NCBI RefSeq assembly: GCF_010093535.1
Contig: NW_022985181.1
Coordinates: forward strand, 62,001-126,000
Origin: Lindgomyces ingoldianus
Taxonomy: Eukaryota > Ascomycota > Dothideomycetes > Pleosporales > Lindgomycetaceae
DNA length: 64,000 bases
Direction: 5' to 3'
The translations under genes and the position numbers were made by a program. The notes below the pieces were generated by a model. It worked only from the letters and a program-made list of their open reading frames with translations. It searched no databases and had not been told where the DNA came from. Below, one piece after another: positions 12,090-23,591 of this stretch (its first letter is position 1; every line of letters starts with the position of its first letter).

Positions 12090-12275
12090 AAAGTAAATTA
12101 CAGCAAATTATAGCTAACTATAGCAAATTGCGGCAAACTATGGCAAATTGTAGCAAACTACAGCAAATTGCGGCAAACTATAGCGACCTAAAGCAAACTA
12201 CAGCAAATTGCAGCAAACTACAGCAAATTGCAGCAAACTATAGCAAATTGCAGCAAACTACAGTAGATTACAGCA
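12090..12275. repeat. 10-base tandem repeat
   Basis: Alternating 10-base units GCAAATTGCA and GCAAACTACA with point variants, about 18 units. The array is read through by an open frame at 12128-12382 that encodes a periodic Ala/Asn/Gln peptide; the frame is a by-product of the repeat. Confidence 0.85.
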
Positions 12276-12539
12276 GCAGGCAACAATCCCTAGTAGATAT
12301 TAGTTGTGTTGCAAGTAGCTCTACGTATAGAGAGGGTTCTAGGGGGGTAATGCCTCTAGAAAAAAAGCCTTACAAAGGGTAGCAATAATTGCACATAAGC
12401 TAGTGTTAGCGTAATAAGAAATTACTAAGCTTTAAGCAGCTAATAAGGCAGCTACATTTAGAAAGGCCTGCGCTTAACAGCTTAAAATAAGTTTAGGGCG
12501 CGTAGTGATAGGAAAAAGGCAAAGAAGCAGGTGTAAGCT

Positions 12540-12887
12540 TGTCAGATATGCGCACCTACTGTCAAGACAGGAGGAACGCTGGACGAAAGCTGCTACATAG
12601 TACAAGCAATAAGCTCGAACAGTAACAGTATGTTGCTGCAAATTGCAGCATGTTGCAGCATTTTGCAACAAATTGCAGCATTTTGCAGCATGTTGCAAGC
12701 TGGTCGCGCATAGGGCAAGTGCGCGAGGGACTCGGACCGGAAAAACAAAGCCGAGCAACACGAGCAGAGCTGACAAAAAGAAAAAGAAACACTAATCAAT
12801 CAATATAATTAATTATCATCCTATACATCATATCCAAAAACCCATCATTCATCTCAGGAAGCCTAGAAACAGTGCTTCAATCTGACA
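12540..12887. mobile_element. Solo LTR, 348 bases
   Basis: Starts TGTCAGAT and ends ATCTGACA, flanked by AAGCT (12535-12539 and 12888-12892). It interrupts a Fot1-like terminal segment whose uninterrupted form is seen near 60150-60180. Inside, 12630-12705 is a tandem array of TTGCAGCAT/TTGCAACAA type units. Little RIP damage, so it may be a recent insertion. Overlapping open frames on the minus strand (12474-12799) have no recognisable content. Confidence 0.85.
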
Positions 12888-13108
12888 AAGCTAAAGTAGA
12901 TAAGCAATCCTAAAGGCGCTGCGGACAGTGCAATTAGACTAGGCATAACGCGCAAACGTGTAAGAAAGAAGTAGAAGTAGTATCTAAATAATATTCCAGG
13001 CTGTACTGTACTCTATAGTACTAGAGTGGGTTGTTATGGGCCATAATAAAGTTTGTTGTGGTGTGGTCTTGGCAAAAGTGAGCAACTCAGGTGTGCGAGC
13101 ACACTGAT

Positions 13109-13232
13109 GCGGCTGGTGCCAATCCCCGACACACCGATGCGGCTGATGCCAATCCTCGACACACCGATGCGGCTGATGCCAATCCTCGACACACCAATGT
13201 GGCTGATGCCAATCCCCGACACACCGATGTGG
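13109..13232. repeat. 30-base minisatellite, intact array of about four units
   Basis: Units of 30 bases containing CGACACACCGATGCGGCTGA, repeated with few changes and GC-rich, directly adjoining the Fot1-like terminal motif that ends near 13108. Open frames on both strands (13034-13259) are products of the array. Confidence 0.88.
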
Positions 13233-14829
13233 CTAGAGAGGTGGAACAGACGCAACTAACCATAATTTAAACATGTTTTACACAACGCATGCTAGAGCAA
13301 ACTGCATGCAAATTAGCATAAAGGTGCACTTACATTAGCTATACATTTTTTTTAAAAAAGAATTTAAGAAACACATAAGGTGACAGAGAAACAGCGTTAC
13401 CAGGGTTTATCTGAAGAAATTCTGACTAACTAGCGCGTCCAAAAGAGGAGATTCTGCTCAACTTTTCGTTCTGCAAACCCGAATATAATAAGCAGAGCAA
13501 GCTCTGCTAATAACTAAATGTTAAGAGCTATTTTAACCTATTCTAGGTTAAATAGGACTAAACTAGCGCTTTAAAACCCTTTTTAGATATTACTAAAAGT
13601 AATTACTGCATTATAGGCGTGTGTAAAGCATAGTAGAAACTTAAGTTTTATAATATAAGTAATCTAGTTATATATAAGATCTTTAGCTTAGCGCTTATAT
13701 ACTTTCTTTAAAAAGGCAAAACAACCTACATTAAAAGGCTATAAAAGGTGCAATAAGTGTAAAGGCATATAAATAGTAATAATTTTATTTTTTTTATAGT
13801 ACTACTAGAAATTAAGTAAGTTATAGCTTTTATAGCTATTAATAATAAAAAGCTAACAAGTGCTTATACCTTTTTTTTATATGCTTATTAAAGTGCTTTA
13901 ACTACTGCAGCCTAAGCTTATTTATTATCTAGCTGTTTTTAGAGACTATAATAACCTAGTTCTAAAGTAGATTTTTTTTTATACTAGGCAAAGAAGTAAT
14001 AGCGGCTTTTAAAAATAATAAAAAGTAGAATAGCCTACTTTATTATGTTAATACTTTAGATAACTATTATCTACTTTTTATTACTTTACTATATTACTTT
14101 TAGCTATTCTTATCTCTCTAAAGCTGTAATAACTACTCTAGTTAATATTTAGCTTATTATAAAGCCTAACTTATTAAAGTTATACATGTCTTTATTTTAG
14201 ATACTGTACTTAGCTTTTATGTTAGCTACTAGGTAAAACTAGCCCTAGATAACCTTTAGATTCTTATAAAGTACTTTTTTATAATTATACTTATAATTAA
14301 ACTTTATTATAAACTTAGAGTAGTGCTTAACCTACATACTAGGCTAGTTTAAGCTAACCTAGCCTAGATTACGCTCTGCGCGCAAGGAATTAGCTATATT
14401 AGCTATAGCTATAAGCCTAAAAGGAAATCTGTGTGTAATAAGGTTAAGTATATACTTAATAACTACTTTTTTTTTAAGCTTAGTTAAATTCTTTAATTTA
14501 GGCTAGTATTTTGCTTCTAAAGGCTGTCTAGCGCGTTAATTACTTAGTGTTGTGTAAGAGATATTATAGATAGCTGCAGTGTGTTATAAGAAAAGTTTTA
14601 AGTTTTATTTAAAAGCCTAAAAAGTAAGCTGTATCTAATATTCTTTAGAAGATTTAATCTAGTGTTGTTGTTAAGGCATTATGTAGATAGGTAGAGTGTG
14701 GTAGAGGCTTGGCAAAAGTAGCCAGCTAACCTGTGTGGCCGGCTAACCTGTTAGGTACCGCAATCTTTTTAAAGGATTAAAAAGCAAAGTATTTAGAAAA
14801 GAACCTCTTATTACGAAATAAAATTAAAG

Positions 14830-15068
14830 TGTTAAAGGCAGAAGCTTATAGTTTTCCCTTTTGTAAAGCTATGTAAGGCACTAGAGACATAGAAACTGTA
14901 TTGAATGTATTGCTAGAGGAGTCCTTTGCAGTAGTCTATATATATGCGAAATAAGTGGGTGAGTCTTGGCAACAGACTGTGCTGAGATGCATACGACTAT
15001 AGTGCCGACGCATCTGATCATTGTGTGACGACGCATCCGACTATTGTGCGACTATAGTGACGACGCAT
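14830..15068. mobile_element. End of a third TA-targeting element (terminal type C)
   Basis: Reverse complement of 30305-30480. The outer end is built from repeated GACGACGCATCCGACTATTG motifs ending at a TA (15069-15070), followed inside by the TTGGCAAC / GAGTCTTGG stretch. This layout mirrors the Fot1-like termini (TTTTGCCAAGACC). Inferred to be another Tc1/mariner-type family. Only the end is recognisable; 14758-14830 is AT-rich and unassigned. Confidence 0.55.
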
Positions 15069-15079
15069 CCTAGTGTCAC

Positions 15080-18000
15080 CCCTGCAAACACCTTTCCTTA
15101 GCCTGTATTACAAGGTTGTTAACCTTCTACATTACAGCTATCTAATAGTTTTGCTAGCAAACCTTCCTAGTCTAGGGAGCTTTCTTCTAGGTAGTTCTAG
15201 CTAGATGCGCTTTCTAATACTCCTAAAGAAGCTATAGAGCATTTGATAAGTTCTTAATAAGTTTTTATATATTTTTACTAGTAAGCAATTTTTTTATGTT
15301 AATTATTTACTTAACTTTATATTCTGCTTTAATATCTTACTATTCTACTATAGATAGGGGAATATTCTTTAGGGCTCTCTTAAATTTAGAAATATAGAAC
15401 TAGAGGTGTATGCGCATTTTCTTTAGAAGTTTAAGCTTATAGTTGTTTTTTTGTGCCTAAAGCACTTTATATAGGCTAATGCGTTTTTCTACTAGCTTTT
15501 TAGATAGTTAGAGCGTGCGCAGATTCTTTATTTTAAGGTATACGTAGTTGCTAGAGAGGATTATAGGTGGTTTCTTTTAGAACTTATTTCTAATTTATTC
15601 TATTTTCTTTTAGCTAGTCTATGCCCTTTTAGCTAACTTTTAGTGCAGTTTATGTAACTAACTAATGCGTAAGACTAACTTAGAGAGATCTGTTAGTTGT
15701 ACGCTGTAGAGTAAAAATTATAAGTAGTAACTAAAGTTAGCTTTGTACAGTGTTTTCTTTATAGTAGCTAGTTGTGCTATAGAAAGCTACTTAGCCTAAT
15801 TTATCTAGTTATAAAATACATATTTCTATAAGTATTTCTTAACTTTTACGTTTACTTATTTAGTTTATCTGTCTATTTATAGGTAATAGACAGTAGACAG
15901 CCTATACTTTATGTCTATTTATTTTATAGTAGCCTTCTAAAAATTGCTTATAAACAGCTTATCTTCGTTAGAGATAATAATAGCTAGGCATCTATAAATA
16001 AATACTATATATTATTCTAGCTTATATATAAATCTTTTAGCTGTTATAGTTTTTTCTAAGGGTTATATATGCAGGAATTTTGTTGTTTTGTCTAGCGTGA
16101 CTGCTATTATATTAAAGCCTTTCTGTTTCTAGTTCCCTTAATAAAGGCAGTTCTATAATAAAGTCTATTGTTATTATAGTCTATAGTTATACAAGAGCCT
16201 TAATTGTCTAAAGGTGTCTATAAAGTTTATAACATTATAGATTATTTTTATTATCGACGTTACATTTCTAGAGAATTTCTATGCACATCTATTTTAGTTT
16301 TAGTATAGTTTAAAAAATAGCTGCTTTAACTTTCTTTTATAGTATTATAATCTCTAGGTGTCTAAACATAGAAGCTTTATAGTATTCTTAAATAAAATTC
16401 TTCTATTTTTATTTTACTAAGGTAAGAGTTATAATTAATCTTTTAGGGTTTAGTCTATTATAAACTAGTCCTTTGTTAGTTTTCTTAAATAGTGTAAATT
16501 TCTTAGTGTTCTGTTTATCTTTATTAAAATAATCTAGTTATTAGCTTAAAGCATTAGCCTATTAGTTGCTTATTCTAGTAATGTGTTTAATTATAAAGTT
16601 AAACTAGGCTATTTCTATAGCCTATTATATGTGCATAGGTAATAGCTTCTTTGTTATTAAGAAGGTAACTAAGTTAGCATAGTTAGTAAGCATATTAAAA
16701 CACTAGCTAGTGCTTTGTAGTTTAGTTTCCTAGACTTTTAATACATTAATAATAGCTTTTAATTTTTTTATTAGGTATACTATAGTTTTATTTTAAAGAT
16801 GAAAACTTTGCTAAGTAATAAGCTACTAGCTGATATTATTTATTTTTTTTATTTCTAGTAAAACACTGTCCTCTTAGCTTTTATTAATGTGTTAGTGTGT
16901 ATTTTTATTTCTAAGTGTAAGTTGTATATTTTAATAACTAGTTTACTTATTACTACTTTTTTAGGTTCTATAAAGATGTGTCTATTATAGAGGTTTATCT
17001 TAATTTAGCATAGACCTTCTTTTTTATTATTATGTCTGTTGGGGGAAAACCTATCTTTATGTAGTCTTTTATTATTTGTTTTATGTATCTAGTTAGACTA
17101 CGAAAGCTTTTTACTTTCTTAGTGTTTATAAGTACAAGCTATTCTTTTATCTTTTAGACTTTAGGAAAGTCTGTTTTTACTTCTTTCTTATTAATTATAA
17201 AGCTAAGGTATTTTATTTTTACTACATTAAATTTACATTTTAAGAGCTATAGGTAGAGTCTATACTTTTAGAGCTAGTCTAGTACTAGTTTTACTTTAGC
17301 TACATAATCTAGTTTATTATATTTGGTGTAGATAAGAACATTGTTCAGGTATACTAGTATAAAGATGTCTAGGTACAGATTAAGATCTGTGTTAATAACT
17401 TGTTAGAACATTGCTAAGGCGTTAGTAAGTCTAAACAGCATAACTAGAAGTTTATAAAAGCCTCTTAGAGTTTAAAAGGCTGTAAGCTATTTATAGCCTT
17501 CTTTTATGCAAATTTTATTAAACCTATTTTAGATGTTAAACTTTATAAAGTGCTTTATTTCTTTTAACTAGTTTATAATATCTTATATAATAGGTAGAGG
17601 AAACTAGTTATGTAACGTACTTCACGGGCAAGTTGCTCACACACCTAAGTCGCTTACTTTTGCTAAGACCCCACTAAACCACCCTTCCTACACTAATGCA
17701 TTCCCTATAACACTACTTAGACACGCTAAAAGAACATTAAATACAGCTTACACTCTAAGCTTTTAAATAAGACATAAAACTCTTAAAGAAATGTGCTATA
17801 GCTATGTGTAGAGTTTTATAAAAGATAATAAATAACTACAGCACTAGATAACTTTTATAAGCTAATTCTACAGCTAAATTACAGAGGCTAGGCAATAAAA
17901 AGGAGCAGGTAATTATTAAGACTATACTTAAGCTATATGCGCAAGGAATTTCCCCTTAGATAGCATTTATAGCTAATATAGCTAATTCTTTGCGCGCTAA

Positions 18001-19000
18001 GCGTAATCTAGGCTATATTTACATAAACTAGCCTAGTATGTTTGTAAAGTGTTATTTAGAGCTTAAAGTAACATTTAAGTGTAAGTACAACTATAAGAGA
18101 GCTTTCTATAAAAGTCTTAGGGTAATTTAGAGCAGGTTTAGCCTTATAAAGAATATTAAAGCTAAGTATAGCATCTAGAATAATAACACGTACAACTTTA
18201 GCAAAATAAGGTTTATAATTAGCTAAATATCTTTTAACTATACTTGCGCTTAAAACTTTACTTTAAGCTTTAAATAACGCTTTATAAATGTACTAAGCTA
18301 GTTTATGTAAACATAGCCTAGATTACACTTAGCGCGCAAAGAATTAGCTATATTAGCTATAAATGCTATCTAAGGGGAAATTCCTTGTGCATATAGCTTA
18401 AGTATAGTCTTAATAATTACCTGCTTCTTTTTATTGCCTAGCCTTTATAATTTAGCTATAGAATTAGCTTGTAAAGGTTATCTAGTGCTATAGTTATTTA
18501 TTATCTTTTATAAAACTTTACATATAGCTATAGCATATTTCTTTAAGAGTTTTATGTCTTATTTAAAAGCTTAGAATATAAGCTGTATCTAACATTCTTT
18601 TAGCGCGTCTAAGTAGTGTTGTAGGGAATGCATTAGTATAGGAAGAGTAGTTTAGTAGGGTCTTAGCAAAAGTAAGTAACTTAGGTGTGTAAGCAACTTG
18701 CCTGTGAAGTACGTTATTATATTTTTGTTAATAGTCTAGTAGTTCTAGTAGACACAGATTTTTCCTCTCTTCTTTTTTACAAAGACTACTGCAGATGCAA
18801 CTAGGCTATTGCTTTTCTAAATGTGTCTCTATGCTAGCATCTTATTTATCTACTCCTAGAGTGCTTTCTTTTAGACTTTTATTATAAGTCTTAGCTTATA
18901 GGTTCTTAGCTTAGGATTAAGTTTTAAATTTATTATATAATTTTATAATTAATGTAGAAGGAGTTCTTTTAAGTGTTTTAGTATTTTAAACATGTCCTTA
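15080..19000 (-). pseudogene. Gypsy pol remnant (RT, RNase H, integrase)
   Basis: Minus-strand translation gives Gypsy reverse transcriptase, with an LVMLFRLTNALA block and YLNNVLIYT (YLNN codons at 17340-17351) in place of the usual YLDD; both Asp-to-Asn changes are G-to-A. Upstream RT sequence resumes at 18717-18960 after the foldback insertion. RNase H lies about 16500-17000. Integrase core fragments, including a DFIIELPL block near 16150-16190, follow toward lower coordinates. Many stops; nonfunctional. Confidence 0.75.
17615..18714. mobile_element. 1,100-base foldback element derived from the type A Fot1-like end, copy 1
   Basis: Flanked by TA (17613-17614, 18715-18716), with type A terminal repeats ACGTACTTCACGGGC. 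The two halves are long inverted repeats of each other: arms of about 480 bases (17615-18095 and 18235-18714) around a unique core of about 140 bases. Each arm corresponds to the transposase N-terminal end of the 1,866-base element. The core carries the YNFDETGF region once. It cannot encode a transposase and would depend on a related one. Inserted in the Gypsy reverse transcriptase. Confidence 0.88.
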
Positions 19001-21860
19001 TATTCTTAGTATTTATTAGAAATAATAAGTTTATTTTTAAGTTTCTAAGCTATCTTATATATTTCTGTCTACTTTACTTTGTTAGCAGTAATTATTTTTT
19101 TATTATAGTTTCTTTTATTTTTCTTTTATTATTTATATTGCGTGTGCTTCTAGTTCTTAGCATAGAAACTTCTTTAGTTTCTGTTTCTTTAGAAACTATT
19201 CTAACTCTTGTTTAGCCTTCTTGTAGATTTTGCATAAATTATTATAACATGCTAACTATACTATAGCAGCATGCTAGTTAGGAGTTTTAAGAGTTATCTT
19301 CCTCTAGTTAATCACTAGGTTATGCTTTTATAACTATTTATATCTTAGTATAGCTTAATATTTGTTTTCTAAGAGTAATATACTTAGTAATCTCTAGTTG
19401 TAGGTGTCTAGTGTTTCTAGTATAAGCTTAGTTGTCTTAATTTAGATCTATTCTTTACTAAACTTAATTAATAAGGCGTCTACTAGAGATACTTTAAAAG
19501 AGTGTTTCTTAACTTAGTATAGTATATTCTAAAGATCTACTTATTATAAGTTAACAGCTGTAAATGTGCACTTACTATTAATTAAGGCAGTTTTTTTTTT
19601 ATCCTCTACAGGTAAATTTTGTTAGAAGACTTTAACTTATTCTTTATCTAACTATAACTAGTGCTCTTACATTATAGTGTATAATGTTATAGTCTAACAT
19701 GTTATCTAGTTTAACACTATTAATGCTCTCTTCTTAGGCTCTCTTTAAGTCTTGTTATATCTTATACCTTTAGTGTCTTTTAATTATGCATTTTTTTACT
19801 AGACACTTATAGTTCTTAACTTAGTAGTAATAAAGAAGCTAATTATTTATTTAATTAGCTCTTTATTAGAAATAGTAGAATACATAGTCTCTACACCTTC
19901 GGCATTCTGTCTATAGAACATTTTTGTAGTTATGTCCTAATTTACAGTGGAGGCAGTGTACCATCTTGCATTCTGTTAGCTCTTCTTTAAGGATGTCTAT
20001 GCTTGCTCTATTTAGTTAGCTAGTGTTTTACATAGTATCTATTTATGCATAGGTACTATAGGAACAGGCAGTCTCTTAGGTTTATAGACTAGTATTAGTT
20101 AAACCTGCGTCTATTAAGAGTACTCCTTAGTTTTTATTATTTAGATAGGATGTTTCTTATAGCAGCATTAAAAGTTCTTATATGTTTTGCTACTGCAAGG
20201 GATGCAGTAACTGCTAAGCTGTCTTAGTTCTAATTCCTTCTTAGTTATAGCTAGCGCTAAAGAGAGGGTTTCTACTTTTTCTTTGCTAAGGTTAGAGACC
20301 TGTAGCCTAGTCAGCAGCTACTTAGAGCTTTATCTTTTTTAAAAGATGTTCTAGAAAAAGTTCTAGTAGTTTAATTTTATTAAGACCCTATAATACACTC
20401 TTACTATAGTTAATATAACTTTGTAAGTTTTTACGCTATTATTTATAAAGACCTAATAGTAGAGTATTTTACAATACTAGTCTTTATAATCTGTCTTGCA
20501 TTTCTAGCACTAGCTATTCTAGAACTGTTGTGTAAGCTTTTCTACTAAGGTACCTATTAAGAGTTATATTAAAGAGAATCGTTCTTCTTCTTTTCTTATG
20601 TTTTATACATAATTTATAACTTAAGATAAGTAGTAGAATTTTTATAAACTATAGCTTTTTCTAGCACTAAATTAATATTTTAGTTATTCTAAACTTTTAC
20701 TTTCTAGTAATTTCTAGAGTAGTCTATTAGTTTATAGTTTAAACTACACTTCTAACAAAGTCTTTTAGTAAGCCTATTATAAATGTTATCTACTATAAGG
20801 CTTTTTTATATGTAAATAGCTTTTATTACTAGTTTTAATTTTTAATTTTTAATTATTTTAAAGTCTAGGTAATCTTAGTAGAAATAGCCTACTTTTTTAT
20901 AGTTTAGGTAGGCTTTTCTTTTAAGCTTTTTCTTTTCTTTTTTTTATTAGAGAGAGTCTTGTCTGTTTTTTTATTTAAAAGTTTTGTTTTAGTAGCCTTA
21001 AGTTTACTTAGGTCTATAAGTTTCTCTAAAGAGAGTTTTTTTTTTCTTTTTATATATCTAAGGTAACTTCTAACTTATATTTTTCTTCTTCTTTTTAAGG
21101 TCTTATTCTTAGTGCTAGTTATAATAGATAGTTGCAGATTTAATAAACTCCTCTAGGTTCTTAGGCTTTTACATGTAAGTGTATTTATCTTTAATTTAAT
21201 TCTAAAGTCCTTTATAGAACATGCTATAAAAGGCTTTTTAGTTAGTCTATCTACAGATAGCTAACTATTCTTATAACTAGAATGTGTAAAGTTACATAGT
21301 TCTTTTTCTTTATTAAAAGTTATTTATTTTATTAGTAGTAATAGTTTCTTTATTTACTAATTTAAAGATAGTTTTTATAGCATTTTTAAAGGCCTTAACA
21401 CTTTTAAACATTTTTTTTATTTTACTTTTAAGTAGTGTCTCTATTTTTTTTTATGCTAGTTCTAGTTGTTAGCATAAGGCTAAAACTATATTGCTAGAGA
21501 TCTTTCTAGATGTAAGCCTATCTACTAGACTATTTCTTTGCTTTTCTAAAAGGCGCTAGAGTTATAGCTTATATAAATCTAGCAGCGTGTAAAAAAAGGT
21601 TTTAGGTTCTATAAATTACCTATAAAAGGTTTAAGAGGTGCTAGGTAGAGAGATTTTTTAGTAAGTATAGACGTTTGTTTATTAAGCCTATAATAAAGAA
21701 AGCTTAATCTAACCTACAAGTTTATAACCTACTTTATAAGTTCTAACTTAGAGTCTATTAAATTAATATTACTTCTTAATAAGGCAGCACCTATTATAAA
21801 TAAGTTTTTAAGAATACAAGGAATAAAATTTATACTTTATTAAAAGAGAGTAGTAATTAA
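19000..21860 (-). pseudogene. Gypsy gag and protease region, decayed
   Basis: Lies between the 5' LTR and the reverse transcriptase of the minus-strand Gypsy element. A possible zinc-knuckle remnant (CLHCKLGHNY in minus reading) occurs near 19930-19970, with spacing one residue short of the standard knuckle. The rest is AT-rich with stops; identification rests on position. Confidence 0.5.
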
Positions 21861-22430
21861 TGTTACAATCCTTACTGCTAGGTTATTCTAGTAGTACACT
21901 AGGCCTATAATAGAATGGGATTTTATAGATAAGAGGCAAGGCTAGCAGCAAGTGTACAGTCTGTGCGAGCTTAGCTTCTAGGTGAGAGAGGTGGCGGCTA
22001 ACTGTGGTTTGCCCTTATAACAGCAGTATAAGATGCTGGGTTAAACAGTCTAAAGACAGAAGAGGAGGTATATATAGTGCAAGATATACAGATAGTATTG
22101 CGCTTATTATAAAGTAGCAATGCTACTTAGTCTATATAGTAAATAAACTAAACTGTTAATTACACCCTCTTTCTATAGCTTGCTGCCGTAATTATATATA
22201 TAAGGCCTAGGAGAGTAATTGCAAGTAAGCGCAGGTGTTTGTAGGTGATTGCAGGTGGCTACCTGCAATTGTCTGCGCGCACTTGCGCTCACCTGCGATT
22301 ACTTACTAACTGCTTATTAGACGTTGCACTCGCCCGTCACTTGGCGCGTTATAGTCGCCTATTCTTTGTCTGTTAGGTCACGTGATTCTTTCTTAGGTGG
22401 CAGCTTACAGCCTAATTGTAGGTTGTAACA
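21861..22430 (-). repeat. 5' LTR of the 6779-22430 Gypsy element
   Basis: 570 bases, TGTTACAATCC to GGTTGTAACA, equal in length to 6779-7348. Outer flank GCTTT (22431-22435) matches the flank of the other LTR. Confidence 0.88.
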
Positions 22431-22489
22431 GCTTTCTATAAGCTTATTTTAAGTTGATATTTTTTTATTAAAAATAAACCCTTTGCTTA

Positions 22490-23589
22490 ACGTACTTCAT
22501 AGGCAAGTTGCTTACACACCTGAGTTGCTTACTTTTGCTAAGACTCTACTAAACTACCCTTCCTACACTAATGCATTCCCCACAACACTACTTAGACGCG
22601 CTAAAAGAATGTTAGATACAGCTTACACTCTAAGCTTTTAAATAAGACATAAAACTCTTAAAGAAATATGCTATAGCTATGTGCAAGGTCCTATAAAAAA
22701 TAATAAATAACTATAGCGCTAGATAAGTTTTATAAGCTAATTTTATAGCTAAATTATAAAGGCTAGGCAATAAAAAGAAGCAGGTGATTATTAAGACTAT
22801 ACTTAAGCTATATGCGCGAGGAATTTCCCCTTAGATAGCATTTATAGCTAATATAGCTAATTCTTTGCGCGCTAAGCATAATCTAGGCCATGTTTGCATA
22901 AACTAGCCTAGTACATTTATGAAGCGTTATTTAGAGCTTAAAGTAACATTTAAGCGTAAGTATAACTATAAGAGAGCTTTTTACAAGAGTCCTAGAGTAA
23001 TTTAGGGCAGGTTTAGCCTTATAGAGAATATTAAAGCTAAGTATAGCATCTAGGATAATAACACGTACAACTTTAGCAAGATAAGGTTTATAATTAGCTA
23101 GATATCTCTTAACTATACTTACACTTAAAACTTTACTTTAAGCTCTAAATAACGCTTTACAAACATACTAGGCTAGTTTATGCAAACATAGCCTAGATTA
23201 CGCTTAGCGCGCAAAGAATTAGCTATATTAGCTATAAATGCTATCTAAGGGGAAATTTCTTGCGCATATAGCTTAAGTATAGTCTTAATAATTACCTGCT
23301 TCTTTTTATTGCCTAGCCTTTGTAATTTAGCTATATAATTAGCTTGTAAAGGTTGTCTAGCGCTATAGTTATTTATTATCTTTTATAAGACTCTACACAT
23401 AGCTATAGCACATTTCTTTAAGAGTTTTATGTCTTATTTAAAAGCTTAGAGTGTAAGCTGTATCTAACGTTCTTTTAGCGCGTCTAAGTAGTGTTGTGGG
23501 GAATGCATTAGTGTAGGAAGGGTGGTTTAGTAGGGTCTTGGCAAAAGTAAGTGACTTAGGTGTGTGAGCAACTCGCCTATGAAGTACGT
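22490..23589. mobile_element. 1,100-base foldback element, copy 2
   Basis: Flanked by TA (22488-22489 and 23590-23591), with the same structure and exactly the same length as 17615-18714: arms about 22490-22970 and 23110-23589 around a core of about 140 bases. It is less RIP-altered than copy 1. It lies outside the Gypsy LTR, so the two copies are independent insertions. Confidence 0.88.
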
Positions 23590-23591
23590 TA

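Larger units (their letters stand above)
8470..13504 (+). repeat. Composite repeat X, forward copy with nested insertions
   Basis: Inserted in the type B Fot1-like element. It contains, in order: a decayed minisatellite (8661-8790), a type A Fot1-like element (8922-10787), an inverted Fot1 fragment (about 10925-11105, reverse complement of about 9665-9870), a 223-base element (11273-11699), 10-base tandem repeats (12090-12275), a 348-base LTR (12540-12887), a Fot1-like terminal segment (12400-13110) and the intact minisatellite (13109-13232). Sequence 8791-8921 plus 10788-10920 is a decayed direct repeat of 13233-13480. The inverted counterpart is 4130-6640. Confidence 0.6.
7861..14757 (-). 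mobile_element. Fot1/pogo-like transposon, terminal type B, interrupted
   Basis: The left end (ACGTACCTAACAGGTTG, after TA at 7859-7860) and right end (CAACC/TAACCTGTTAGGTAC at about 14757) are inverted repeats containing GGCCGGCCAC. The left (7861-8470) and right (13505-14757) parts together make about 1.87 kb, the size of the type A copies, and align with them inside. The transposase reads on the minus strand, with the N-terminal part at the right. All frames are broken by RIP-type stops. A composite repeat of about 5 kb splits it. The right TA target copy is not visible, so that end is eroded. Confidence 0.75.
6779..22430 (-). mobile_element. Ty3/Gypsy retrotransposon broken by nested insertions
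   Basis: Two 570-base LTRs (6779-7348 and 21861-22430) lie in the same orientation. The outer flanks carry the same five bases, GCTTT (6774-6778 and 22431-22435), so they bound one insertion. Coding remnants between them read on the minus strand: a gag-like region about 19000-21860, reverse transcriptase about 17000-18960, RNase H about 16500-17000 and integrase about 15600-16500. A purine-rich tract (GGGAGGAGAG in minus reading) lies just inside the left LTR, where a 3' polypurine tract belongs. Insertions: a Fot1-like element (7861-14757, itself nested), a type C terminal-repeat element (about 14830-15068) and a foldback element (17615-18714). All frames are closed by stops. Confidence 0.82.

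Noticed and set aside
12128..12382. Open frame encoding a periodic peptide
   Set aside because: The period follows a 10-base tandem repeat; no start context or homologous domain.
13034..13259. Opposed open frames with Ile/Gly/Ser/Arg or Met/Pro/Asp repeats
   Set aside because: Both strands are open only because the 30-base unit is a multiple of three and lacks stops.
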